Below, in pieces: positions 53,054-60,534 of a stretch of 64,000 nucleotides of DNA (positions are counted from its first letter, which is position 1; the number at the start of each line of letters is the position of its first letter). The notes beneath the pieces were generated by a model that worked only from the letters and a program-made list of their open reading frames with translations, was not told where the DNA came from and did no database searches. Source of the stretch: DATAOG01 sp963840925 (GTDB taxonomy: Bacteria; Pseudomonadota; Alphaproteobacteria; Geminicoccales; Geminicoccaceae). Location: NCBI GenBank assembly GCA_963840925.1, contig CAWJAY010000055.1, positions 147,388 to 211,387 of the forward strand. Reading direction: 5' to 3'. The position numbers and the translations under genes are program-made.

Positions 53054-53833
53054 CTACGGTTCCGGAGGCTCGCGAAGCTGGTGGGCCGATGTGAAGAAGT
53101 TTCGGTAGGCGAGCGAGGTCGCGATCAGGGCCGACAGCGCGACGCTGCCGAGCAGGACCCAGAGCAGGATGAGCTGCAGGCGCACGGCGTCGATGGGGTC
53201 GGCGCCTGCGAGCAGCATCCCGACCATCGTTCCGGGGAAGAAGATCAGCCCCGTCGTCTTGGTCGAGTCGATCAGGGCGATCGTGCCCGAGCGCAGGCTG
53301 CGGCGCAGGCTCGGGGCGGCGGCGACCGAGGAGGGGGCGCCGAGCGCGAGCGTTGCCTCGATCTCTCGCGCGCGGTCGGTCATCTCATCACCGAGCCGGT
53401 TGAGCGCGACGGCGGCAGCGGTCATCGAGTTGCCGACCACCATGCCGCCGACGGGGACGAGGTAGCGGGGCTCGGGCTCGAAGACGCCGAGCGCGACCAC
53501 GAGGCCGAGGGTCGCGACCCCGGCGACGGCCAGCGCGACCAGCAGCGGCCAGAAGGCATCCGGCACACGCTTCGCCCGTTGCTTGGCGGTGAACGCGCCG
53601 AAGACGACCATCACCGCGATCAGCGCGAAGACGAGCGCAAGGCTGTCCTCGTCGAAGATCGCCTGGATCACGTATCCGATCGCGATCAGCTGCACCAGCG
53701 AGCGCACCACCGCGATCGCGATGTCGCCCTCCAACTCGGTGCGCCGCCAGAGCGAGACCGCGATCGCGAGTGCGACGAGGACCAGGCTCGCCGCGACCTC
53801 GCCGAGACTGATGTCGATCCCGATTGGGCTCAT
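53054..53833 (-). CDS. fetB: Iron-export-type ABC transporter permease FetB (UPF0014)
   Basis: 259 residues, about seven membrane helices. UPF0014 landmarks are VRSLVQLIAIGYVIQAIF, AFTAKQRAKRVP, VPVGGMVVGNSMTAAAVALNRL and the C-terminal GMLLAGADPIDAVRLQ. Pairs with the ATPase gene, which overlaps its start by 4 bases. The E. coli homologue exports iron under oxidative stress. Confidence 0.88.
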   Translation of the reverse strand: MSPIGIDISLGEVAASLVLVALAIAVSLWRRTELEGDIAIAVVRSLVQLIAIGYVIQAIFDEDSLALVFALIAVMVVFGAFTAKQRAKRVPDAFWPLLVALAVAGVATLGLVVALGVFEPEPRYLVPVGGMVVGNSMTAAAVALNRLGDEMTDRAREIEATLALGAPSSVAAAPSLRRSLRSGTIALIDSTKTTGLIFFPGTMVGMLLAGADPIDAVRLQLILLWVLLGSVALSALIATSLAYRNFFTSAHQLREPPEP

Positions 53834-54501
53834 CGGACGCTGGCCGCCCCCAGCAGCTCGTCGGTCGGGCCCTGCTCGATCGCTCGCCCGCCCTCGATCC
53901 GCACCAGCCAGTCGGACATCCGTCGCGCTTGGTCCAGATCGTGGGTGACGAGCACGATCGAGATCTCGAGCCGGTCGCGGAGCTCGAGCAGCGTCTCCTC
54001 GACGGCCCCGGTGGCCACGGCGTCGAGCGCCGAGGTCGGCTCGTCCAGGAGCAGCGTCGACGGCTCTAGCGACAGGGCCCGGGCGAGCATCGCGCGCTGC
54101 TGCTCGCCGACCGACAGCCGGGAGGAGTCGCGCTCGGCGAAGCTCGGGTCGAGGCCGGCGAGGTCGAGCAGCCGCCCGACGTCGGGCTGGCGGCCCCCGA
54201 GCTCGCCCGCGAACCGCAGGTTCTCCTCGACGGTGCCCGCGAGCAGCGCGGGCAGCTGCGGCACGAGCCCGACCTCGCGCCGCAGCTCGAGCGGGTCGCG
54301 GTTGCGCACGTCGTCGCCCCGGTAGCGGACGCTCCCGGAATCGGGATCGGCGAGCCGGTCCAACAGCCGCAGGACGGTGGACTTCCCCGACCCCGAGGGC
54401 CCGGCAAGGCAGGTCGCGCCGAGCGGCAGACGGGCGCTGAGATCGCGGAGCACCGGCTTGCCGGCGCGCGAGAGGCTGACGCGGTCGAGCTCGAAGAGCA
54501 T
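53830..54501 (-). CDS. fetA: ABC transporter ATP-binding protein FetA-like
   Basis: 223 residues. Walker A GPSGSGKSTVLRLLDRL near residue 34, Q-loop VPQLPALLAGTVEENL, signature LSVGEQQRAMLARAL, Walker B LLLDEPTSALD and the switch His in VLVTHDLDQAR. First gene of the fetA-fetB pair; divergent from the DNA ligase gene, with 19 bases between the starts. Confidence 0.9.
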   Translation of the reverse strand: MLFELDRVSLSRAGKPVLRDLSARLPLGATCLAGPSGSGKSTVLRLLDRLADPDSGSVRYRGDDVRNRDPLELRREVGLVPQLPALLAGTVEENLRFAGELGGRQPDVGRLLDLAGLDPSFAERDSSRLSVGEQQRAMLARALSLEPSTLLLDEPTSALDAVATGAVEETLLELRDRLEISIVLVTHDLDQARRMSDWLVRIEGGRAIEQGPTDELLGAASVR

Positions 54502-54520
54502 CGTTGCGATTATCGAGGGG

Positions 54521-55555
54521 ATGGCAGCGGACGAGATGCCCCGAAACCTCGAGCCGATGCTCGCCACCGCGGCGACGGCGCTGCCCGGGGGCGACGGGTG
54601 GGCGTACGAGGTCAAGTGGGACGGGGTGCGGGCGCTCGCCCACCTCGCCGCGGAGGAGCTTCGCATCGCCGCGCGGCGCGGTGAGGACGTCAGCGGCCGC
54701 TATCCCGAGCTGGCGGCGATCCCGGCCGCCCTACCCGGCCGCGAGCTGATCCTCGACGGCGAGCTCGTGGCCTTCGACGAGGACGGCAACCCGAGCTTCG
54801 GCCTGCTGCAGCGCCGGATGGGCCTCACCAACGAGGGGCGTATCCGCCAGCGGGTGGCGGATACGCCTGTGACCTACGTGGCCTTCGACCTGCTCTGGCT
54901 CGACGGCCGCTCACTGCTCGCGGATCCGTACGAGCGGCGGCGGGAGCTGCTGGCCGAGCTGGGCTTCGACGGTCCGTCCTGGCAGGCCCCCGGGCATAGC
55001 GTCGGCGACGGCGAGGCCCTCCTCGCCGCCTCGCGCGAGCGCGGGCTCGAGGGGATCGTCGCGAAGCGGCTCGCGAGCACGTACCGGCCCGGGCGGCGCA
55101 GCCCCGACTGGGTCAAGGTCCAGAACCGCCGCCGCCAGGAGCTCGTGATCGGCGGCTACATGCCCGGCGAGGGCGGCCGCTCGCGCCGCGTCGGGTCGCT
55201 GCTGGTCGGCTACTGGGACGCGACGCCCGAGGAGGCCGCCGGCCTCGGCCGGGCGCAGCGCCTCGTCTACGCGGGCGGCGTCGGGACCGGGTTCACTCAG
55301 ACGGCGCTCGGGGAGCTGACGGACCTGCTGGCGCCCCTGCGCCGCGAGACGAGCCCGTTCGAGGCCGGCTGGGACCCGGAACTCAAGTACGCGGCCCGGA
55401 TCCGCGAGCGGGGCCCGCTGGTCTGGGTCGAGCCGGTCGTCGTCTGCGAGGTCGACTTCCTGAGCTGGACCCACGAGGACACCGTGCGCGCCGCCTCGTT
55501 CAAGGGCGTTCGCGACGACAAGGACGCCCGCGACGTGATCCGTGAGGTTGGATGA
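54521..55555 (+). CDS. ATP-dependent DNA ligase (LigD ligase-domain type)
   Basis: 344 residues. The adenylation Lys is in YEVKWDGVRALAHL near residue 33, then the RRGEDVSGRYPEL motif, LDGELVAFDEDGNPSF, GLEGIVAKRLAS and the VKVQNRRRQELVIGGY motif. The OB-fold runs to VEPVVVCEVDFLSWT near the C terminus. It carries only the ligase module of LigD. With Ku and the polymerase gene downstream it forms a split end-joining system. An adjacent GAGGGG precedes the ATG; a second ATG lies five codons on. Confidence 0.92.
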   Translation: MAADEMPRNLEPMLATAATALPGGDGWAYEVKWDGVRALAHLAAEELRIAARRGEDVSGRYPELAAIPAALPGRELILDGELVAFDEDGNPSFGLLQRRMGLTNEGRIRQRVADTPVTYVAFDLLWLDGRSLLADPYERRRELLAELGFDGPSWQAPGHSVGDGEALLAASRERGLEGIVAKRLASTYRPGRRSPDWVKVQNRRRQELVIGGYMPGEGGRSRRVGSLLVGYWDATPEEAAGLGRAQRLVYAGGVGTGFTQTALGELTDLLAPLRRETSPFEAGWDPELKYAARIRERGPLVWVEPVVVCEVDFLSWTHEDTVRAASFKGVRDDKDARDVIREVG

Positions 55556-55579
55556 GTAGCTTGACTCAAGGACGAAACG

Positions 55580-56080
55580 ATGAGGGAGCTCGCCTACGAC
55601 CGCGCCAACGCCGTACAGAGGTTCATGCGGCGCTTCGGCGCCAGCGGGCCGGGCTCGTGGCTGTTCGCCCGTGTCCTCCATCACATCGACCGGCCCGTGT
55701 TCAGAGTCACCGGCGGGCGGCACACGTTCGCGTCGCTGGTCTCGGGTCTCGACGTCGTCATGATCACGACGACCGGTTCGCGCAGCGGGCTTCGCCGTAC
55801 CGTGCCGGTGCTCGGCCTCGACACCGCGGACGGGCTCGCGGTGATCGCCTCCAACTACGGACAGGAGCGCCACCCCTCCTGGTACTACAACCTGCGAGCC
55901 GATCCCACCGGCGAGGTGGTGATCGACGGAGTCAGCCGACGCTTTCGCGCCGTCGAGGCGCACGGCGAGCAGCGCGACCGCATCTGGCAGCAGGGCCTGC
56001 GCGTCTATCCGGGCTGGTCGCAGTACGAGCGGCGCGCGTCGCAACGCCGGATCGTGATCTTCGTGCTCGAACCCGTCTGA
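55580..56080 (+). CDS. Deazaflavin (F420)-dependent nitroreductase-family protein
   Basis: 166 residues of the DDN/DUF385 split beta-barrel family: LVSGLDVVMITTTGSRSGLRRTVPVLGL and SNYGQERHPSWYYNLRADPTGEVVIDG, the lines that bind F420. Such enzymes reduce quinones, aflatoxin-like lactones or nitro compounds in actinobacteria. Its presence agrees with an F420-making actinobacterial host. Starts 24 bases after the ligase gene. Confidence 0.88.
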   Translation: MRELAYDRANAVQRFMRRFGASGPGSWLFARVLHHIDRPVFRVTGGRHTFASLVSGLDVVMITTTGSRSGLRRTVPVLGLDTADGLAVIASNYGQERHPSWYYNLRADPTGEVVIDGVSRRFRAVEAHGEQRDRIWQQGLRVYPGWSQYERRASQRRIVIFVLEPV

Positions 56081-56142
56081 GCGGCGCAAGATCGCGTTCG
56101 CGGCCGGCTCAGGGGCAGGATTGCCCGGGTCGCTTCGGGTAC

Positions 56143-56148
56143 TACAGT
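56143..56148 (+). promoter_or_regulatory. -10 element TACAGT upstream of ku
   Basis: TACAGT with 6 bases to the ATG of the nonapeptide ORF at 56155. A TTGCCC hexamer lies 16 bases upstream as a possible -35. Confidence 0.45.
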
Positions 56149-56154
56149 GAAGCG

Positions 56155-56184
56155 ATGAGTTTTCCGTCCCCTCGAGGTCACTAA
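56155..56184 (+). CDS. Nonapeptide upstream ORF of ku
   Basis: A possible leaderless mini-ORF MSFPSPRGH ending in TAA four bases before the Ku ATG. Ku itself lacks a clear Shine-Dalgarno, so translation of Ku could depend on termination and reinitiation from this ORF. No homologue is known to me. Confidence 0.35.
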   Translation: MSFPSPRGH

Positions 56185-56188
56185 GGCA

Positions 56189-57079
56189 ATGCCGCGCGCG
56201 ATCTGGTCAGGCTCAATCTCCTTCGGGCTCCTCAACGTGCCCGTGAAGCTCTACTCCGCCGTCTCGAAGAAGTCGGTGAGCTTCCGCGAGCTGCGCGAGT
56301 CCGACAGCTCGCGGATCCGCCACAAGCGCGTCGCGGAGGCCGACGGCGAGGAGGTGGCCTACGAGGACATCGTCAAGGGGTACGAGATCGCCCCCGAGCA
56401 GTACGTGGTCATCACCCGTGACGAGCTCGAGGAGCTCGATCCGAAGAAGACGAGGGCGATCGAGATCAAGGACTTCGTCGACCTGGACGAGATCGACCCG
56501 ATCTACTTCGATCACCCCTACTACCTCGGCCCCGACAAGGGCGCCGAGAAGGCCTACGCGCTGCTCGTGAAGGCGATGGAGGACGCCCGCAAGGTCGCGA
56601 TCGCGCGCTTCGTGCTGCGCAGCAAGGAGAACCTCGCCGCGCTGCGGCCGATGGACGGGGTGATGACGATGGCGACGATGCGCTTCGCCGACGAGGTCGT
56701 CTCGCCGGACGAGATCTCGGACGAGCTCGACTCCGCGGACGGCGAGCCGACCAAGAAGGAGCTCGAGATGGCCAAGGCCCTGATCGACTCACTCGCCGCC
56801 GACTTCGACGCCTCCCAGTACCGCGACGAGTACCGCGATGAGGTCCTGGCCCTGATCGAGCGCAAGGCGAAGGGCGAGAAGGTGGTCGCGGCCGCCTCCG
56901 AGGCGCCCTCGCCGACGAAGGCGCCCGACCTGATGGCGGCGCTCGAGGAATCGCTGGCGGCGGTCAAGGGCGAGGAGGCGAAGAGCGCCGAGCCCGCCTC
57001 CAAGCCGAGTTCGAAGAGCGCCAAGTCTCGCTCGACCTCCAAGAGCCGATCGCGAAGCAAGGCAAAGGCCGGCAAGTAG
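56189..57079 (+). CDS. ku: Ku DNA end-binding protein
   Basis: 296 residues. The bacterial Ku core runs MPRAIWSGSISFGLLNVPVKLYSA to about residue 250: ELRESDSSRIRHKRV, YEDIVKGYEIAPEQYVVI, FVDLDEIDPIYFDHPYYL and MRFADEVVSP. A Lys/Ser/Arg-rich tail of about 35 residues ends the protein, as in actinobacterial Ku where it aids DNA binding. It bridges double-strand ends for LigD-type enzymes encoded on both sides. Confidence 0.96.
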   Translation: MPRAIWSGSISFGLLNVPVKLYSAVSKKSVSFRELRESDSSRIRHKRVAEADGEEVAYEDIVKGYEIAPEQYVVITRDELEELDPKKTRAIEIKDFVDLDEIDPIYFDHPYYLGPDKGAEKAYALLVKAMEDARKVAIARFVLRSKENLAALRPMDGVMTMATMRFADEVVSPDEISDELDSADGEPTKKELEMAKALIDSLAADFDASQYRDEYRDEVLALIERKAKGEKVVAAASEAPSPTKAPDLMAALEESLAAVKGEEAKSAEPASKPSSKSAKSRSTSKSRSRSKAKAGK

Positions 57080-58008
57080 AGGTCGACGGGCGCGAGATCG
57101 CGCTCACGAACCTCGACAAGGTCCTCTGGCCTGCGCGCCGCGGCGGGCGCGGCGGCTCGAAGCCCGCGTTCACCAAGGGCCAGGCGATCGACTACTACGC
57201 CCGGATCGCCGACACGATCCTGCCCCACCTCGCCGGCCGCGCGCTGACCCGGGTCCGGTTTCCCGACGGAGTCGAGGGGCAGCGCTTCTTCGAGAAGCGG
57301 GCTCCCAAGCACACCCCGGACTGGGTCCGCACCGAGCCGATCGAGATGGGCTCGGTCGGGGTGCTCGACTTCATCGTCTCCGACGACCGCGCGACGCTGG
57401 TCTGGCTCGCCCAGCTCGCCGGCCTCGAGCTGCACCCCTCGCTGGCGCTTGCGGAGGAGCCGGGGCGCCCGACGGTGCTCGCGTTCGACCTCGACCCCGG
57501 GGCGCCGGCAACGGCGGTCGAGTGCGCCCAGGTCGCGCTGCGCCTGCGCGAGCTGTTCGGCGAGCTGGGCCTCGAGTGCTTCGCGAAGCACTCGGGCTCG
57601 AAGGGGATCCAGGTCTACGTGCCGCTCAACACCGAGGTCGACTACGAGCGCACGAAGTCCTACGCCCGCGCCGTCGCGCAGGCGCTCGAGCGCGCCGAGC
57701 CCGACCTGGTCGTCTCGCAGCAAAAGAAGGAGCTGCGCAAGGGCAAGGTGCTCGTCGACTGGAGCCAGAACGACTACTCGAAGACCACGGTCGCCGCCTA
57801 CTCGCTGCGCTGCCGGGAGCGACCGTGGGCGTCGACCCCGTTGCGCTGGGAGGAGGTCGAGGCGCTCGCCGACGACGGCGACCCCGAGTCGGTGCGCTTC
57901 GAGGCTCCGGAGCTGCTCGAGCGCGTCGCGGAGCACGGCGATCTGTTCGCTCCAGTGCTCGAGCTCGAGCAGCGGCTGCCCGACTTCCCCGACGCCGAGG
58001 ACGCCTAA
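57076..58008 (+). CDS. LigD-type polymerase (primase-like) domain protein, start codon unclear
   Basis: About 310 residues: EVDGREIALTNLDKVLWPA, KGQAIDYYARIADTILPHL, VEGQRFFEKRAP, then the AEP catalytic site VLAFDLDPGAPA with Asp-x-Asp, FAKHSGSKGIQVYVPL, and late VDWSQNDYSKTTVAAYS. It fills gaps with NTPs during end joining. No ATG, GTG, TTG or CTG occurs in this frame between a stop at 56839 and an ATG at 57346, which lies inside the conserved domain. The codon where homologues start is GTA here (57076), overlapping the Ku stop. Confidence 0.8.
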   Translation, partial: VEVDGREIALTNLDKVLWPARRGGRGGSKPAFTKGQAIDYYARIADTILPHLAGRALTRVRFPDGVEGQRFFEKRAPKHTPDWVRTEPIEMGSVGVLDFIVSDDRATLVWLAQLAGLELHPSLALAEEPGRPTVLAFDLDPGAPATAVECAQVALRLRELFGELGLECFAKHSGSKGIQVYVPLNTEVDYERTKSYARAVAQALERAEPDLVVSQQKKELRKGKVLVDWSQNDYSKTTVAAYSLRCRERPWASTPLRWEEVEALADDGDPESVRFEAPELLERVAEHGDLFAPVLELEQRLPDFPDAEDA

Positions 58009-58016
58009 AGGCCGCG

Positions 58017-59519
58017 CTAGATCGGAACCGCCTCGCGGCGGGTCGGGCGACGGCGCAGCGAGCTCGCCGCGGCGGCGAGCCGCCGCACCCCCTCGACGAG
58101 CTGGTCGGGCTCCAGGTAGCCGAACGAGAGGCGCATCGAGAGGTCCGGGCGGCGCTCGATCCGAACCGCTCCGCCCGGCACGTAGGCGACGCCGCGGCGG
58201 ACCGCCTCCTCGGCGAGCTCGCGTTCGTCGAGCGGCAGGTCGAGGGTGAGCCACAGATGGCCGCCGCCGAGCGGCTCCGGATAGGAGGCGGCCGCCCCGA
58301 AGCTGTCCTCGATCGCGGCGTGCAGGACCGCGAGGCGCTCGCGATAGAACGCGCGGGCGCGCTCCGCATGAGCCGGATAGGCGCCGGACGCCAGGTACCG
58401 CGCGATCGCGAGCTGGGTGAGCGTCGGGCTGTGGATGTCGTCGGCCCGCTTCGCGGTGATGATCCGATCGAGCACCGGCCCGCTGGCTGCGACCCAGCCG
58501 ATCCGCAGCCCGCCGCCGACCGTCTTCGAGAGCGAGTCGATGTAGACGACGTGGGCGGGCGCCTCCGAGCGCAGCGAGGGCAGCTCCTCGCCGGCGAACC
58601 GCAGGTCGCCGTAGACGCTGTCCTCGAGGACGAAGAAGCCGTGGCGCCGCGCGAGGTCGAGCAGCCGCAGTCGGCGCGCCGGAACGAGGTCCCGGCCGGT
58701 GGGGTTGTGCAGGCGCGACTGCACCGCCAGCGCCTTGATCTCCTGCCGGGCGACCAGGGCGGCAAGCGCGTCGACGTCGAGCCCGTCGTCGTCGACCGGC
58801 ACCGCGACGATGCGGGCGCCCGTCTCCTCCACCGCTCGGATCACCGAGGGGAAGCTCGGGTCCTCGCAGGCCACGACGTCACCCGGGCGCAGGATCGCGC
58901 GGCAGGCGAGCGTCAGCCCCTGGGCCGCGCCGTTCGTGATCACGATGTCGTTCGGGTCCTCGGCGGCGCCGCGAGCCGCGCTCAGCGAGGCGATCTGCTC
59001 GGCCAGGTCGGGCAGCCCCTGCACGTCGGAGTACTGGAGCGCGCGCTCCGGCTCGGAGCGCAGCGTTGCGTCGACGGCCTCGCTGATCTCCTCGACGGGG
59101 AACAAACGCGCCGACGGGTAGCCGACCGACAGCGGGATCAGCTCCTCGCTGGTCGCGTGGCGGTGCATGTCGGCGAGGACACGGTCGCCGTAGCTCAGGT
59201 TCGACTCCGGGAGCGCGTAGCGCTGCCAGGCGATCGAGTCGGGCACCGCCCGCGCCGGCGCGGCCGCGGCCTCGCGAACGAAGGTGCCGCGGCCGACGTG
59301 GGCGCTGACCAGGCCCAGCTCGCGCAGCCGGCGATAGGCGCGGACCGCGGTCAGGTGGTTGATGTCGGCGAGCTCGGCCAGCTCGCGGGTCGGCGGGAGC
59401 TTCTCACCCGGCCCGAGCTCACCGCGCTCGATCGCGGCGGCGATCGCGTCGACGAGCTGCTGGGTCAGCGAGCGCTCGCCGTCGCGGTCGAGATCGGACA
59501 ATTCATCTTTGTATGACAT
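58017..59519 (-). CDS. MocR-type GntR/aminotransferase-like transcription regulator
   Basis: 500 residues. An N-terminal GntR winged helix (LTQQLVDAIAAAIERGEL, LAELADINHLTAVRAYRRL) is joined to a full aminotransferase I fold with NGAAQGLTLACRAIL and PLP Lys in DSLSKTVGGGLRIGW. Such regulators sense PLP or amino compounds and usually control a divergent gene. The start MSYKDELSDLD has GAGGA 4 bases upstream. The direct repeat ctttgtat at 59507 and 59537 is a possible binding site. Confidence 0.9.
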   Translation of the reverse strand: MSYKDELSDLDRDGERSLTQQLVDAIAAAIERGELGPGEKLPPTRELAELADINHLTAVRAYRRLRELGLVSAHVGRGTFVREAAAAPARAVPDSIAWQRYALPESNLSYGDRVLADMHRHATSEELIPLSVGYPSARLFPVEEISEAVDATLRSEPERALQYSDVQGLPDLAEQIASLSAARGAAEDPNDIVITNGAAQGLTLACRAILRPGDVVACEDPSFPSVIRAVEETGARIVAVPVDDDGLDVDALAALVARQEIKALAVQSRLHNPTGRDLVPARRLRLLDLARRHGFFVLEDSVYGDLRFAGEELPSLRSEAPAHVVYIDSLSKTVGGGLRIGWVAASGPVLDRIITAKRADDIHSPTLTQLAIARYLASGAYPAHAERARAFYRERLAVLHAAIEDSFGAAASYPEPLGGGHLWLTLDLPLDERELAEEAVRRGVAYVPGGAVRIERRPDLSMRLSFGYLEPDQLVEGVRRLAAAASSLRRRPTRREAVPI

Positions 59520-59544
59520 TGAATCCTCGGTCAATGCTTTGTAT
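59507..59544. promoter_or_regulatory. Candidate MocR operator: direct repeat ctttgtat
   Basis: ctttgtat occurs at 59507-59514 and 59537-59544, start to start 30 bases (about three helical turns), in the AT-richer gap between the regulator and the divergent gene at 59607. MocR proteins commonly bind such direct repeats. Confidence 0.4.
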
Positions 59545-59606
59545 CGTCGTACATACGCCATACCCACTGCGCCACTGGCGGTAACTCTAGTCCATCAGGG
59601 GGCACA

Positions 59607-59969
59607 ATGTCAATCACATCCATCGATACACGTCATACACTTGCAGGCAACGCGACGCAGCCGCTGCTGATCCGCGAGGCGACGGAGCACGACCGTGCCG
59701 CCCTGGTCCGGCTCGCGCAGCGCGACACCGAGCAGGTCCCCGCGGGCCGGATGCTCGTCGCCGAGACGGGCGGAGAGCTGCGCGCCGCGGTCGAGATCGA
59801 GAGCGGACACGCGATCGCGGACCCGTTCAGACACACGGCCGACCTTGTCGGGCTGCTCCGCGCGCGTGCCAAGCAGTTGAGTACCGCGCACCGCGGCCCG
59901 CTGCGGCTCGTCGCGCGGACGGCGACGCCCCCCGCTCGTCACCCAGGCGTCGAGCACGCGGCGGCCTGA
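59607..59969 (+). CDS. Short GNAT-like protein
   Basis: 120 residues with AGGGGG before the ATG. Residues 20-75 follow the beginning of a GNAT fold (LLIREATEHDRAALVRLAQRD, RMLVAETGGELRAAVEIE, HAIADPFRHTADLVGLL), but the acetyl-CoA-binding second half is missing. Similar stunted GNAT-like proteins are frequent in Solirubrobacterales. Divergent from and possibly controlled by the MocR regulator. Function unknown. Confidence 0.6.
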   Translation: MSITSIDTRHTLAGNATQPLLIREATEHDRAALVRLAQRDTEQVPAGRMLVAETGGELRAAVEIESGHAIADPFRHTADLVGLLRARAKQLSTAHRGPLRLVARTATPPARHPGVEHAAA

Positions 59970-60000
59970 CACCCCGAATCCGATCCCGGCGCCGGCGCCC

Positions 60001-60525
60001 TTGCGCCGGCGCCGCCGCGGGTGGATACTCGGCACGTGCGTCGTCTCGGTCTCCTGCTCGCGTGTGACGGCCTCGGCGCTGATCGCGATCCCGGGCACCG
60101 CCGCGGCCTGGCACTACACGTTCCAGGACTTCTTCGACATCGAGGGCAGCGCCTTCAGCTCCGGTCGCGCGACGGCCGAGAAGTGCGGGCCCGGTGGCAA
60201 GCTGGGCACCTACAAGTACCGCTCGTTCACCCAGGGGACCGGGGGCGAGACCGAGCTCGCGTTCGAGGTGCTCGCCAAGCTCTCGGTACGCGAGAAGTTC
60301 AAGCGCCTGCAGGACGTGGAGGTCAGCTACGAGGCCTCGCCGAACATCCCGCCGGACATCGTCGAGCAGGCGGCCGCGGCGCTGCTCGACTTCCACGAGA
60401 CGGTGTTCACGCGCTTTAAGCCCGGCAAGCTCCAGATCCGCCACGGCTCGTTGGTGCTCTTCGGCACCGAGGTCCTCGCTCCCGGCGAGACGTCGACGAA
60501 GTTCAAGCCCAAGCCGGGCTGCTGA
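60001..60525 (+). CDS. Hypothetical exported protein
   Basis: 174 residues if started at the TTG at 60001. A very basic N terminus (RRRRRGW) and a hydrophobic stretch (GTCVVSVSC to ALIAIPGTAAA) look like a signal peptide. The mature part (WHYTFQDFFDIEGSAFSSG...) has alternating strands and helices and two Cys that could pair (one at EKCGPG, one at the C terminus). I recognise no family. The start is uncertain; later starts would lose part of the signal. Confidence 0.5.
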   Translation: MRRRRRGWILGTCVVSVSCSRVTASALIAIPGTAAAWHYTFQDFFDIEGSAFSSGRATAEKCGPGGKLGTYKYRSFTQGTGGETELAFEVLAKLSVREKFKRLQDVEVSYEASPNIPPDIVEQAAAALLDFHETVFTRFKPGKLQIRHGSLVLFGTEVLAPGETSTKFKPKPGC

Positions 60526-60534
60526 GGACCCTCG

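Noticed and set aside
57060..57085. Programmed -1 frameshift from Ku into the polymerase
   Set aside because: No slippery heptamer of the X-XXY-YYZ type is present at the Ku stop; a start-codon or indel error is simpler.
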